NCBI RefSeq assembly: GCF_040219215.1
Contig: NZ_JAVJSX010000018.1
Span: forward strand, 31,569 to 95,568
Origin: Thalassobaculum_A sp040219215
GTDB taxonomy: Bacteria; Pseudomonadota; Alphaproteobacteria; Thalassobaculales; Thalassobaculaceae
DNA: 64,000 nt
Direction of reading: 5' to 3'
Every line of letters begins with the position of its first letter. The stretch's first letter is position 1. Below the pieces are notes generated by a model. The model was not told where the DNA came from. It did no database searches and saw only the letters and a program-made list of their open reading frames with translations. The translations under genes were made by a program, and so were the position numbers. This document shows positions 34,922-43,776 of the stretch, piece after piece.

Positions 34922-35647
34922 CTACGGTCGAGGGCCCGTGTTGTCAACGATCGATCCGGCGTCGAGGCCGAGAAGCTTGAGCAGCGCATCCAGCCGGTCG
35001 ATGCGGGCGTCGGTATCGATCTGGTCGAGTGGCGTTCGGGCGTAGCCATAGGTGACCAGGACAGCGCCGGTACCGGCGGCGCGGGCGACCGCGGCGTCGT
35101 GTTCGTTGTCCCCGACCATCACCGCCCGGTCCGGTGAGACGCCAAGCAGCTCCAGAGTGCCCAGCAGGTGCCCGGCGTCCGGCTTGCGGACCGGGAACCG
35201 GTCGCCGCCGGCGGCTGCATCGATGCGACCGGCAAGCCCCAGGACCTGCAGGACGGCACCGGTCGCGGCCTGCGGCTTGTTGGTGCACACCCCGATCCGC
35301 AGCCCGGCGGCCCGCAACTGATCGAGGGTTTCGATCACGGATGGGTAGACGGTGGTCGCGACGGTGGCGTCGGCTTCGTAGTGGGCGATGAAGCGGCTGG
35401 TCAGCAGATCGAGTTGCTCGGACTGGGCGGCGGGACCGGTCTCGGCCATCGCCCGCTGCACCAGAACCCGCGCGCCGTCGCCGATGAAGCGTCGGACCTC
35501 GGCCATTGACAGCGCCCGCCGGTCTTCCTCGGCGAGCAGCCGGTTGGCGGCGCGGCCAAGGTCGTCGGCGCTGTCGATCAGGGTGCCGTCCAGGTCGAAC
35601 ACGACGGCGTCCACCGGACGGCCGGCGAAACGGGCAGGCGAGGGCAT
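34922..35647 (-). CDS. gph: Phosphoglycolate phosphatase (HAD family)
   Basis: The 241-residue HAD hydrolase has motif I FDLDGTLIDSADDL, motif II VCTNKP, motif III lysine in PVRKPDAGHLLGTLELLG and motif IV VMVGDNEHDAAVARAAG, with the four-helix cap typical of Gph. It dephosphorylates 2-phosphoglycolate formed in DNA repair or oxygenation reactions. It is divergent from glmU with 164 bp between. Confidence 0.92.
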   Translation of the reverse strand: MPSPARFAGRPVDAVVFDLDGTLIDSADDLGRAANRLLAEEDRRALSMAEVRRFIGDGARVLVQRAMAETGPAAQSEQLDLLTSRFIAHYEADATVATTVYPSVIETLDQLRAAGLRIGVCTNKPQAATGAVLQVLGLAGRIDAAAGGDRFPVRKPDAGHLLGTLELLGVSPDRAVMVGDNEHDAAVARAAGTGAVLVTYGYARTPLDQIDTDARIDRLDALLKLLGLDAGSIVDNTGPRP

Positions 35648-35811
35648 GGGGGTGACTCCGGGGAAGGCGGGGCAGGGCGACCACTCTTGCCGACCGACGG
35701 GATCCTACGCAACCGCTTGCGCGTCACGTTCCGTCGTAATTCGTGACTTCGCGCTCATCGGGTGGCATGGCATCGTCGGGTAACCGTTGAGACCGCCAGG
35801 AGAATCCCGCG

Positions 35812-37167
35812 ATGACCGATCGCCTCGCCGCTGTTGTGCTGGCTGCCGGCAAGGGCACGCGCATGAAGTCCGACCTGCCCAAGGTGCTGCACCGTATTGC
35901 CGGCAAGCCGATGATCGAGTGGGTGCTGGATACGGTTGGAACCCTTGGCGCCGAGCCGGTGGTGGTCGTGACGGCCCCGGATCAGGATGCGGTTCGGGCC
36001 GCGATCTCCGGTCGGGCGACCACCGCCATCCAGGAGCAGGCGCTGGGTACCGCCGATGCCGTCAAGCCGGCGCGCGAGGCACTGGCCTCGATCGCGGCCG
36101 ATGGCGGTACCGTTCTGGTGCTGTACGGCGACACCCCGATGATGACCCCGGCGACGCTCGCCCGCATGGTCGAGGCCCGGAACGGCAAGGAGAATCCGGC
36201 GGTCGTGGTGCTCGGCTTCGAGCCGGACGATCCGGCGCTGTACGGCCGACTGGTGCTCGGCGCCGATCACAGCCTGGAGAGGATCGTCGAAGCGCGGGAC
36301 GCTGGACCGGTTGAGCGTGAGATCGGACTGTGCAACGGCGGCGTCATGGCAATCGACGCCAGCGTGCTGTTCGAGATGCTGGACGCCATCGGCAACGCCA
36401 ACGCCAAGAGCGAGTTCTACCTGACCGACATCGTCGGCATAGCGCGGGCAGCCGGTCGGCGCTGCGCGGTGGTGATCTGCGACACTGTCGAGACCATGGG
36501 CGTGGACTCCCGTGTCGGCCTGGCGGCCGCCGAGGCGGCAATGCAGGCGCGTCTGCGGGTCGCCGCCATGGACAACGGCACCACCCTGACCGCGCCGGAG
36601 ACCGTGTTCCTGTGCCACGACACCAGCCTCGGCCGGGACGTCACCGTGCACCCCCACGTGGTGTTCGGCGCCGGGGTCAGCGTCGAGGATGGCGCCGAAA
36701 TCCGCAGCTTCAGCCACCTGGAGGGCGCGCGTGTCGCTTCCGGGGCGATCGTGGGGCCGTACGCCCGTCTGCGTCCGGGGGCCGACATCGGGGCCGGCGC
36801 CCATATCGGCAACTTCGTCGAGATCAAGAACGCGGTGATCGAACCGGGCGCCAAGGCCAATCACCTCACCTATGTCGGCGACGCCCGGGTTGGAGCGAAG
36901 GCCAATCTCGGAGCCGGTACGATCACCTGCAACTACGATGGCTTCGCCAAGCATCACACTGACATCGGCGCCGGTGCCTTTATCGGCTCCAACACCGCGC
37001 TGGTGGCACCGGTCACGGTCGGCGAAGGCGCGATCGTCGGGGCCGGGTCGGTGGTGACCCGGGACGTGCCGGTTGATGCACTGGCGGTGGTGCGTGGGGC
37101 CGAGAAGATCGTTCCGGGCGGAGCTGCGCGGTTCAGGGCCAGCCGTGCCAAGTCGGGGAAAGGCTGA
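35812..37167 (+). CDS. glmU: Bifunctional GlcNAc-1-P uridyltransferase / GlcN-1-P acetyltransferase
   Basis: The 451-residue protein has the pyrophosphorylase N-terminus VLAAGKGTRMKSDLPKVLH, QEQALGTADAV and LYGDTPM, and a C-terminal left-handed beta-helix of hexapeptide repeats (for example VGPYARLRPGADIGAGAHIG and GAGTITCNYDG). It makes UDP-GlcNAc for peptidoglycan and LPS. AGGAG precedes ATG 35812, and glmS follows 3 bp after the stop, so GlcN-6-P formation and its later use are co-expressed. Confidence 0.97.
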   Translation: MTDRLAAVVLAAGKGTRMKSDLPKVLHRIAGKPMIEWVLDTVGTLGAEPVVVVTAPDQDAVRAAISGRATTAIQEQALGTADAVKPAREALASIAADGGTVLVLYGDTPMMTPATLARMVEARNGKENPAVVVLGFEPDDPALYGRLVLGADHSLERIVEARDAGPVEREIGLCNGGVMAIDASVLFEMLDAIGNANAKSEFYLTDIVGIARAAGRRCAVVICDTVETMGVDSRVGLAAAEAAMQARLRVAAMDNGTTLTAPETVFLCHDTSLGRDVTVHPHVVFGAGVSVEDGAEIRSFSHLEGARVASGAIVGPYARLRPGADIGAGAHIGNFVEIKNAVIEPGAKANHLTYVGDARVGAKANLGAGTITCNYDGFAKHHTDIGAGAFIGSNTALVAPVTVGEGAIVGAGSVVTRDVPVDALAVVRGAEKIVPGGAARFRASRAKSGKG

Positions 37168-37170
37168 GCC

Positions 37171-38991
37171 ATGTGCGGGATTGTTGGCGCGCTGACCGGC
37201 CGGATGGCCGCCCCGCTGATGCTCGACGCGCTGAGGAGGCTGGAGTACCGCGGCTATGACTCCGCCGGCTTGGCGACCATCCACGACGGCGTGCTGCAAC
37301 GTCGGAGGGCAGCAGGCAAACTCTCCGGACTTGACGCCGTGCTGGCGGCCGATCCGTTGCCGGGCACCTCTGGTCTTGGGCACACCCGCTGGGCCACGCA
37401 CGGTCCGCCGACGGTGGAGAACGCCCATCCGCATATCGCAGGACAGGTTGCGGTCGTGCACAACGGGATCATCGAGAACCACGCCGAACTGAAGGCCGAG
37501 TTGACGGCCGATGGCGTTGCGTTCACCAGCGACACCGACACCGAGGTCGTGGCCCACCTGCTGGACCGGGCTATCCGCAGCGGGCAGACCCCGCAGGCGG
37601 CGATGGCGGCGCTGATGCCCCGGCTGACCGGCGCCTTCGCGTTCGTGGTGCTGGTGGCGGGCGAGGACGATCTCCTGCTGGCGGCACGCCGGGCATCGCC
37701 GCTGGCCATCGGGCTCGGCGACGGAGAGGCGTTCGTCGGCTCCGACGCGGTCGCGTTGGCACCGCTGACCCGACGGATCGTTTACCTGGAAGACGGCGAC
37801 TGGGCGGTGCTGCGCCGCTCCGGCGTTCAGGTGTTCCGAGACGCCGGGGTGCTGGTGGAGCGACGCGAGCAGATCTCCACCGTCAGCGCCGCCATGGTCG
37901 GCAAGGGCAACTACCGGCACTTCATGGAGAAAGAGATCCATGAGCAGCCGGAAGCCATCGCCCACACCCTGAACGCGGTGCTGGATCCAGGCACCGGCCG
38001 GGCGACGATACCGTATCCGCTCGATGCACCGGATATTCCGAAGATCACGATCGTCGCCGCCGGCACCAGCTACTACGCGGGCCTGGCGGCGCGCTATTGG
38101 TTCGAGTCGCTGGCCGGGATAGCCACCGAGGTCGAATTGGCGAGCGAGTTCCGCGACCGCGATGTGGTGCTGCCCGAGCGCGGCGTGACCATCGCCGTCA
38201 CCCAGTCGGGCGAGAGCCTGGACACGTTGATGGCGGTGCGCCAGGCCAAGGCCCTGGGCCAGAAGATCCTGGCGATTGTGAACGTGCCGGAAAGCACCAT
38301 TGCCCGGGAATCCGACGGTGTGCTGTTGACCAGGGCCGGACCGGAGTTCGGGGTGGCGTCCACCAAGGCGACGGCGGCACAGCTTACCGCGTTCTGCGCG
38401 CTGGCCATTGCGCTCGGCCGGGCCAACGGCCGGCTTTCCGAGGAACGGGCGACGGCATTGCGCGACGCTCTGGCCGGGCTGCCGAGCCGGGTCGGTGAGG
38501 CGCTGCGCCATGAGGCGCGGTATGTGCGGATTGCGCACGACCTGGCCCGGGCCCGCGACGTGCTGTATCTCGGCCGGGGCCTGTCCTATCCGCTGGCGCT
38601 GGAAGGCGCGCTGAAGCTGAAGGAGATCACCTATGTCCACGCCGAGGGGTATGCTGCCGGCGAGATGAAGCACGGGCCGATCGCGTTGATCGACGAGAAC
38701 GTGCCGGTGGTGATCGTGGCGCCGACCGACCGTTGGTTCGAGAAGACCGCTTCTAACGTGTCGGAGGTACGCGCGCGCGGCGGCCGGGTGATCCTGCTGA
38801 CCGACGCCGCCGGGGCGGAGCGGTTGGGTGAGAGCGACGACCATGTGGTGGTGCTGCCGACCGTGGATCCGGTAGTGGCGCCGATCCTCTACCTCGTTCC
38901 GGTGCAGCTGCTCGCCTACTACGCGGCGGTCGAGAAGGGAACCGACGCCGATCAGCCGCGCAACCTGGCCAAGAGCGTGACGGTGGAATGA
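37171..38991 (+). CDS. glmS: Glutamine–fructose-6-phosphate aminotransferase (isomerizing)
   Basis: The 606-residue protein begins MCGIVGALTG with the N-terminal nucleophile cysteine of the glutaminase domain, shows YRGYDSAGLA and GHTRWATHGPP, and has two SIS domains (IVAAGTSYYAGLAARYW; TQSGESLDTLMAVR; LGRGLSYPLALEGALKLKE), ending NLAKSVTVE. It forms glucosamine-6-phosphate from fructose-6-phosphate and glutamine. No glmS ribozyme is visible upstream, as expected outside Firmicutes. Confidence 0.98.
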   Translation: MCGIVGALTGRMAAPLMLDALRRLEYRGYDSAGLATIHDGVLQRRRAAGKLSGLDAVLAADPLPGTSGLGHTRWATHGPPTVENAHPHIAGQVAVVHNGIIENHAELKAELTADGVAFTSDTDTEVVAHLLDRAIRSGQTPQAAMAALMPRLTGAFAFVVLVAGEDDLLLAARRASPLAIGLGDGEAFVGSDAVALAPLTRRIVYLEDGDWAVLRRSGVQVFRDAGVLVERREQISTVSAAMVGKGNYRHFMEKEIHEQPEAIAHTLNAVLDPGTGRATIPYPLDAPDIPKITIVAAGTSYYAGLAARYWFESLAGIATEVELASEFRDRDVVLPERGVTIAVTQSGESLDTLMAVRQAKALGQKILAIVNVPESTIARESDGVLLTRAGPEFGVASTKATAAQLTAFCALAIALGRANGRLSEERATALRDALAGLPSRVGEALRHEARYVRIAHDLARARDVLYLGRGLSYPLALEGALKLKEITYVHAEGYAAGEMKHGPIALIDENVPVVIVAPTDRWFEKTASNVSEVRARGGRVILLTDAAGAERLGESDDHVVVLPTVDPVVAPILYLVPVQLLAYYAAVEKGTDADQPRNLAKSVTVE

Positions 38992-39803
38992 CCGGTACCG
39001 GCGATGACGCGGCAGCGCTGTTCGAGCGCTATCGGACCCCGCCGCCGCCCGATACCACGGACAGCGATCGTGCCCTGGCCGAGGCGGCCGAGCGGGGCCG
39101 GATCGCAGCGGTGCCGGACGCCGTGGAGGTGGCAACCTATCTCTGGCGGCCGGACGGAGGCTCCACCCGCCCGCCGGTCCTCCTGGTCCATGGCTGGGGG
39201 TCGCGTGCCACCCATCTCGGTGCCATCGTCAAGACACTGAACCGGGCGGGGCGAAGCTGTTTGGCCTTCGACGCGCCGGCGCACGGCGACAGTCCAGGTG
39301 CCGTGACCAGCATGCCACAGGTGATCCGCTGCATGCGCGCGGTGGCGGCAGCGCACGGGCCGGTCGACACGGTGGTCGGGCACTCGTTCGGCGGCATGGC
39401 GGCGGGCCTAGCGTTCGCCGACCGTCCGGAGCCCGGTGAGGTGCTGACTACCGGAGCCCTGGCGCTGATCGCCGCACCGAGCACGATCGACAGCATGACG
39501 AACCGGTTCCTGCTGGCCGAGGGGTTGCCGCTCGAGCGCAAGGACGCACTGCACCAGGTTCTGACGACCGACTTCGGCTACCACGCTGCCGATTTCGATC
39601 TGGTTCGGGTCGCCGACCGGCTGCCGTCCCGATTGCTGATCGCCCACGACCGGGGCGATCCCGAGGTGCCGGTCGCCGATGCCGAGCGGCTGGCGGCAGC
39701 GCGGCCCGACGCCGAGTTCATCCGCACCGATCGGTTCGGCCATCTGCGCATCCTGTTCGCCCGTCCCGTTCTGGCGGCGCTGGCCCGGTTGGTTCGTTCC
39801 TGA
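38988..39803 (+). CDS. Alpha/beta hydrolase
   Basis: The 271-residue protein has an alpha/beta-hydrolase fold: oxyanion region LLVHGWGSRATHL, nucleophile elbow GHSFGGMAAG, acid in IAHDRGDPEVP and histidine near FGHLRILF. Substrate unknown. The ATG overlaps the glmS stop (ATGA), so it is translated as the third gene of the glmUS operon. Confidence 0.9.
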   Translation: MTGTGDDAAALFERYRTPPPPDTTDSDRALAEAAERGRIAAVPDAVEVATYLWRPDGGSTRPPVLLVHGWGSRATHLGAIVKTLNRAGRSCLAFDAPAHGDSPGAVTSMPQVIRCMRAVAAAHGPVDTVVGHSFGGMAAGLAFADRPEPGEVLTTGALALIAAPSTIDSMTNRFLLAEGLPLERKDALHQVLTTDFGYHAADFDLVRVADRLPSRLLIAHDRGDPEVPVADAERLAAARPDAEFIRTDRFGHLRILFARPVLAALARLVRS

Positions 39804-39913
39804 CGGGCCGGAGTGTCGTTCCATGCGGCCGGATACCAGTGCCCATGGACGGGAAACCCACTGCACACCATCTTCGGCAAACAGGATCCGATGCAGGCTT
39901 GGAGGGTCAGGCG

Positions 39914-40228
39914 ATGCGGTTCGCGGTTGTCGTGCTGGTGGTTGGAACGCTGATATCGATCGCGCAGGGGCCGGCGATGGCTTCCCGACTCGACGAGGCG
40001 ACGGTCGCGGTTGATGCAACCCTGGACCGGCTGAAGGTCGACCGGTCGCGGATCAGGTCAATCTACCTGGCGCCCGACGACCATCCCAATGACGGTCCGG
40101 TGCCGAGCTACACCGGTTGGATCGCGTTCAACGACTGCCGCGGCAACCTGGTCGTCGATCTGAGCGCGACCGCCTCGGTCCGGGCGCTCTACACCACCGG
40201 CGCCTGCACGGTGCCGGGCGTCGACTGA
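39914..40228 (+). CDS. Small secreted protein of unknown function
   Basis: The 104-residue protein starts MRFAVVVLVVGTLISIAQGP with a probable Sec signal peptide cleaved after AMA, followed by an acidic region and a short beta-rich segment containing two cysteines (FNDCRGNL; TTGACTVPG) that could form a disulfide. No family recognised. Its 3' end overlaps the convergent GNAT gene by 40 bp. Confidence 0.65.
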   Translation: MRFAVVVLVVGTLISIAQGPAMASRLDEATVAVDATLDRLKVDRSRIRSIYLAPDDHPNDGPVPSYTGWIAFNDCRGNLVVDLSATASVRALYTTGACTVPGVD

Positions 40229-40728
40229 ATTGCCGGATCGCAGGCCATGTGATGCTGGTCGCGATAAACCCCACCGTATTTCAGCGCCCTTGGAACCGTC
40301 CCGACGATAACGAAACCCAGCGATTCGTAGAGCCGAACGGCGGGCGTGTTCTCCGTCAGGACGTTCAGGTCGACGGCCTCCGACCGGGTGAACGCCTCGG
40401 CGAGAGTTGCAGAGACCAAGGCTCGGCCGACGCCGGTGCCGCGCAGGCCATCCCGCACATAGACCCCCCACAGGTAGGCACGGTGCCGTGTGTTGGCACC
40501 GCCGGGCAGCACCCAGCCCGACATGCCGGCGGTGTCGCCAGCAACACAGGCGGTGAAGACGCCTAATTCTGAGGACTCCAGCCGCCCGCGCCACCATTCC
40601 TCCGGCTGGTCGATCTCCTGGTGCAGGCCGGTGCCGTAGACTTCCGGCGCCCGTTCCAGCGATTCCAACCGTATGGCCCGGAACGCGGCCCAGTCCTGAG
40701 GCGTGAGCTTGACAATCTCCGGGCGCAT
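40189..40728 (-). CDS. GNAT family N-acetyltransferase
   Basis: The 179-residue protein has the GNAT fold with acetyl-CoA-binding motif A, LWGVYVRDGLRGTGVGRALV, and the later NTPAVRLYESLGFVIVGTVP. N-terminal residues IVKLTPQDWAAFRAIRLESL are typical. Substrate unknown. ATG 40728 was preferred to 40755. Confidence 0.9.
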   Translation of the reverse strand: MRPEIVKLTPQDWAAFRAIRLESLERAPEVYGTGLHQEIDQPEEWWRGRLESSELGVFTACVAGDTAGMSGWVLPGGANTRHRAYLWGVYVRDGLRGTGVGRALVSATLAEAFTRSEAVDLNVLTENTPAVRLYESLGFVIVGTVPRALKYGGVYRDQHHMACDPAIQSTPGTVQAPVV

Positions 40729-40960
40729 CGCGGGTCGACCCCTGCTGACAGTCATGACGGTCTGGACAGCGAGGGTGCGTCCAGGATCGCAAAGTCTAGT
40801 CGGACGCGAGCAGCGCGGAAAAGGTGTCGAATCAATGGGCCGTGGTTTGCCGCCGAAGCCTACTTTGAGCTTGCAGGGACGGATCGGCGAAGCGCCTGGC
40901 TCTGGCCGGTCGACCGATCCGTCGGGGCGATCGCGAACGCGCCGATGCGGCGGGGTGCCC

Positions 40961-40988
40961 TTTCAAACCGCGCCGCGCTTCCTATAGT
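40961..40988 (+). promoter_or_regulatory. Possible sigma-70-type promoter for the aldehyde dehydrogenase gene
   Basis: TTTCAA (40961–40966) and TATAGT (40983–40988) are spaced 16 bp and lie 39 bp before the start codon. The −35 matches TTGACA poorly. The rest of the gap 40729–40960 shows nothing definite. Confidence 0.3.
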
Positions 40989-41027
40989 ACCTCCGAACGC
41001 ACGCAACCGAGCGAACCGGAGGAACTC

Positions 41028-42506
41028 ATGGATCTCGTCAGCCGCCTCAAGGACCCGAGCCTGTTTCGTCAGCAGGCCTATGTGGACGGTGCCTGGGTCG
41101 ATGCCGACGGTGGGGGCACGGTGAAAGTCGACGATCCGGCGACCGGCAAGACCATCGGCACCGTGCCTGACATGGGGGCGGCCGAGACCCGACGTGCCAT
41201 CGAAGCTGCCAATCGCGCCTGGCCGGAATGGCGGGCCAAGACCGGCAAAGAGCGTGCAGCCATTCTGCGCAAGTGGTTCGACCTCATGATGGCGAACCAG
41301 GACGACCTCGGCGCGATCATGACCGCGGAGCAGGGCAAGCCGCTGGCCGAGGCCAAGGGCGAGATCGCCTATGGCGCCTCGTTCGTGGAGTGGTTCGCCG
41401 AGGAGGCCAAGCGCGTCTACGGCGACATCATCCCGCATCATGCCCCGGGCAAGCGGATCCTGGTGATCAAGCAGCCGGTCGGCGTTGTCGGCTCGATCAC
41501 GCCGTGGAATTTTCCGAACGCCATGATCACCCGCAAATGCGCACCGGCCCTGGCGGTCGGCTGCCCGGTCGTGATCAAGCCGGCCAAGATGACTCCGTAC
41601 TCGGCCCTGGCGCTGGCGGAGCTGGCCGAGCGTGCCGGGTTCCCGAAGGGCGTGTTCAACATCGTGATCGGAAAGAGTGCCAGCGCCATCGGGACCGAAC
41701 TCGCAACCAACCCGATCGTGCGCAAGATCGGCTTCACCGGCTCAACCCCGATCGGCAAGCAACTGATGGCGCAGGCCGCCGGTACCGTGAAGAAGATCAG
41801 CCTGGAGCTTGGCGGCAACGCGCCGATGATCGTGTTCGATGATGCCGACATTGACGCTGCGGTGCAGGGCACCATCGCCTCGAAGTTCCGCAACGCCGGC
41901 CAGACCTGCGTCTGCGCAAACCGGATCTTCGTACAGGACGGCATCTACGAGAAATTCTCCGAGGCGCTGTCCGCGGCCGTCGGGCAGATGAAGCAGGGCA
42001 ACGGCTTCGAGAGTGGCGTGGTGCTGGGCCCGCTGATTGAGGGGGCTGCCGTCGACAAGGTCGAAGAGCACATCCAGGACGCCGTCGCCAAGGGTGCCAA
42101 GGTTGCCTACGGCGGCCAGCGGCTGTCCGACATGGGCGCCAACTTCTACAAGCCGACCGTACTGACCGGGACCACGCCGGACATGAAGATCTTCCGCGAG
42201 GAGACCTTCGGCCCGGTGGCGCCGCTGTTCCGCTTCAAGGACGAGGCCGAGGTCATCCGCTACGCCAACGACACCGAATACGGGTTGGCCTCGTACTTCT
42301 ACGCCCGCGATCTGGGCCGGGTGTGGCGGGTCGCCGAGGCGCTTGAATACGGCATGGTCGGAGTCAACGAGGGCGTGATCTCCACGGAGGTCGCCCCGTT
42401 CGGCGGCATGAAGGAATCCGGCCTTGGCCGCGAAGGCTCGAAGTACGGCACCGACGAGTTCGTCGAGCTGAAGTACATCCTGATGGGCGGCATCGGCGCG
42501 CCGTGA
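41028..42506 (+). CDS. gabD: NAD(P)-dependent succinate-semialdehyde dehydrogenase
   Basis: The 492-residue aldehyde dehydrogenase has PWNFPNAMITRKCAPALAVG, the catalytic glutamate in LELGGNAPMIVFDDAD, the nucleophile cysteine in NAGQTCVCANRIFVQ and the GabD-like end EGSKYGTDEFVELKYI. It oxidises succinate semialdehyde to succinate in GABA degradation; glutarate semialdehyde activity is also possible in this family. GGAGGA lies five bases before ATG 41028. No gabT is adjacent. Confidence 0.93.
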   Translation: MDLVSRLKDPSLFRQQAYVDGAWVDADGGGTVKVDDPATGKTIGTVPDMGAAETRRAIEAANRAWPEWRAKTGKERAAILRKWFDLMMANQDDLGAIMTAEQGKPLAEAKGEIAYGASFVEWFAEEAKRVYGDIIPHHAPGKRILVIKQPVGVVGSITPWNFPNAMITRKCAPALAVGCPVVIKPAKMTPYSALALAELAERAGFPKGVFNIVIGKSASAIGTELATNPIVRKIGFTGSTPIGKQLMAQAAGTVKKISLELGGNAPMIVFDDADIDAAVQGTIASKFRNAGQTCVCANRIFVQDGIYEKFSEALSAAVGQMKQGNGFESGVVLGPLIEGAAVDKVEEHIQDAVAKGAKVAYGGQRLSDMGANFYKPTVLTGTTPDMKIFREETFGPVAPLFRFKDEAEVIRYANDTEYGLASYFYARDLGRVWRVAEALEYGMVGVNEGVISTEVAPFGGMKESGLGREGSKYGTDEFVELKYILMGGIGAP

Positions 42507-42529
42507 AGGGGGCCCGCTCTGGCTGGCGG

Positions 42530-43594
42530 CTACGACCCAGCCGCCAGCCGGGCACGCTCCTGATCGTACTGCTCCTTGGAGATTGCTCCGGACAGGAAAC
42601 GCTCCACCAGATCGGACTCGGGGGTTGCCGACGCCGGTAAGGTGGGTGCCCGCACCGATGACGGCGAACCCTCCGCTGCGCGCGGCTTGTCCGGCCGCGC
42701 CCTGCTGACCTGCGGTTGCCCGATGGGGTGCAACGTGCGGCTGTCGATTGGCCGATAGTTCACGAACATCGTCCGGTCCTGGTCGGACAGCCGCAGCCGT
42801 TCAGTGCGGAACGGTCGATGCCCGAGCTGCAAGGCGGCCGCATCGCGTCGGGCGCCAGCGTCGTCGACCGCATATTCGACGAACAATCGAATGTCCTGGG
42901 TCGTCGCGGAGTAGGCTGTGTCGAACGCGTTGGGGCCCGATCGGCGTGCCGGATCGTCAACCTCGTAGCGACGGGTCTCGGCTCCCACCAGGATGTCGCC
43001 GATATAGAGGACCTCGCCGGCTCGCACCCGGAATCGCGGAGCTTCGGGTGCCGCGACGCCGTTGATTACGTATTGCAACGGGGGGCGACCTGCGGAGTGA
43101 TCAACCTGCGACCTTGCGAGCAGGGCTTCAATTCCACCAACGAGCAGGCCGGTGGCCGCGCCTTCCAGCAACGCCCCGCCGAGACCGCCGCCGAATGCGG
43201 GAGATTGATTGGAGTGGCGTGCCTTGCGGACCGTTCGCACAGCGGCCAGCACGTAGTCGCCGGGCTCGAGGGTGAAAACGAACCGGTTTCCGGAGTCGCG
43301 CTGGAAGAACTGCCTGTTCGGAAGAACGGCGGAAGCGCTCCGCGGAACGTGAGGATTCGCATGCACGCGGCTGGCTCGTCCCGCCGGGTCGACGGCGGTA
43401 ACGTCGAGCGCGAACGGCTCCGAGGCGAGATCGGCCGGGCGTTCGAACCCAACGACCAGGACTCCGTGGTGAGGAGGTACATGCGCGCCCTCGTCAGCCG
43501 TTTCTATTCGATTGGTGCCGGCGCAGCCGCCAAGAATCGATGCGATCAAGAAAACGACGAGGACGCGGAGCAATCTTGTTTTCCCCCAACTCAC
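42530..43594 (-). CDS. Putative lipoprotein with C-terminal SHOCT domain
   Basis: The 354-residue product starts with a lipoprotein signal peptide, TRLLRVLVVFLIASILGGC, giving a lipidated cysteine near residue 24. The body contains beta-rich sequence (FVFTLEPGDYVLAAVR), a glycine-rich hydrophobic stretch (GGGLGGALLEGAATGLLVGG), and ends with a SHOCT-like helix pair (SDLVERFLSGAISKEQYDQE). GTG 43594 places the signal at the N-terminus; a longer frame upstream lacks similarity. Function unknown, probably envelope-associated. Confidence 0.8.
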   Translation of the reverse strand: MSWGKTRLLRVLVVFLIASILGGCAGTNRIETADEGAHVPPHHGVLVVGFERPADLASEPFALDVTAVDPAGRASRVHANPHVPRSASAVLPNRQFFQRDSGNRFVFTLEPGDYVLAAVRTVRKARHSNQSPAFGGGLGGALLEGAATGLLVGGIEALLARSQVDHSAGRPPLQYVINGVAAPEAPRFRVRAGEVLYIGDILVGAETRRYEVDDPARRSGPNAFDTAYSATTQDIRLFVEYAVDDAGARRDAAALQLGHRPFRTERLRLSDQDRTMFVNYRPIDSRTLHPIGQPQVSRARPDKPRAAEGSPSSVRAPTLPASATPESDLVERFLSGAISKEQYDQERARLAAGS

Positions 43595-43776
43595 GGCGCC
43601 GCCCCCATCGCCTTGATCGATCCACGTCAAGGGGTGCCAGACTCTATCCGTGGGTGCAACGGATCGGTTCCGGTTGCTGCCCGGCAGGCACGAGACCGTG
43701 AACATTGTGGGGGTTTCGCCTACAGTGCGACGCCCCATCTTGGGCTGCGACCCTTTACGACCGGAAGAGACCTGAC

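Noticed and set aside
37120..37175. Possible glmS ribozyme upstream of glmS
   Set aside because: Only 3 bp separate glmU and glmS, so there is no room, and the ribozyme is not expected in alphaproteobacteria.
35755..39135. A 1126-codon minus-strand open frame antisense to glmU and glmS
   Set aside because: Both plus-strand genes are unambiguous, and the antisense translation shows no family or start signal.
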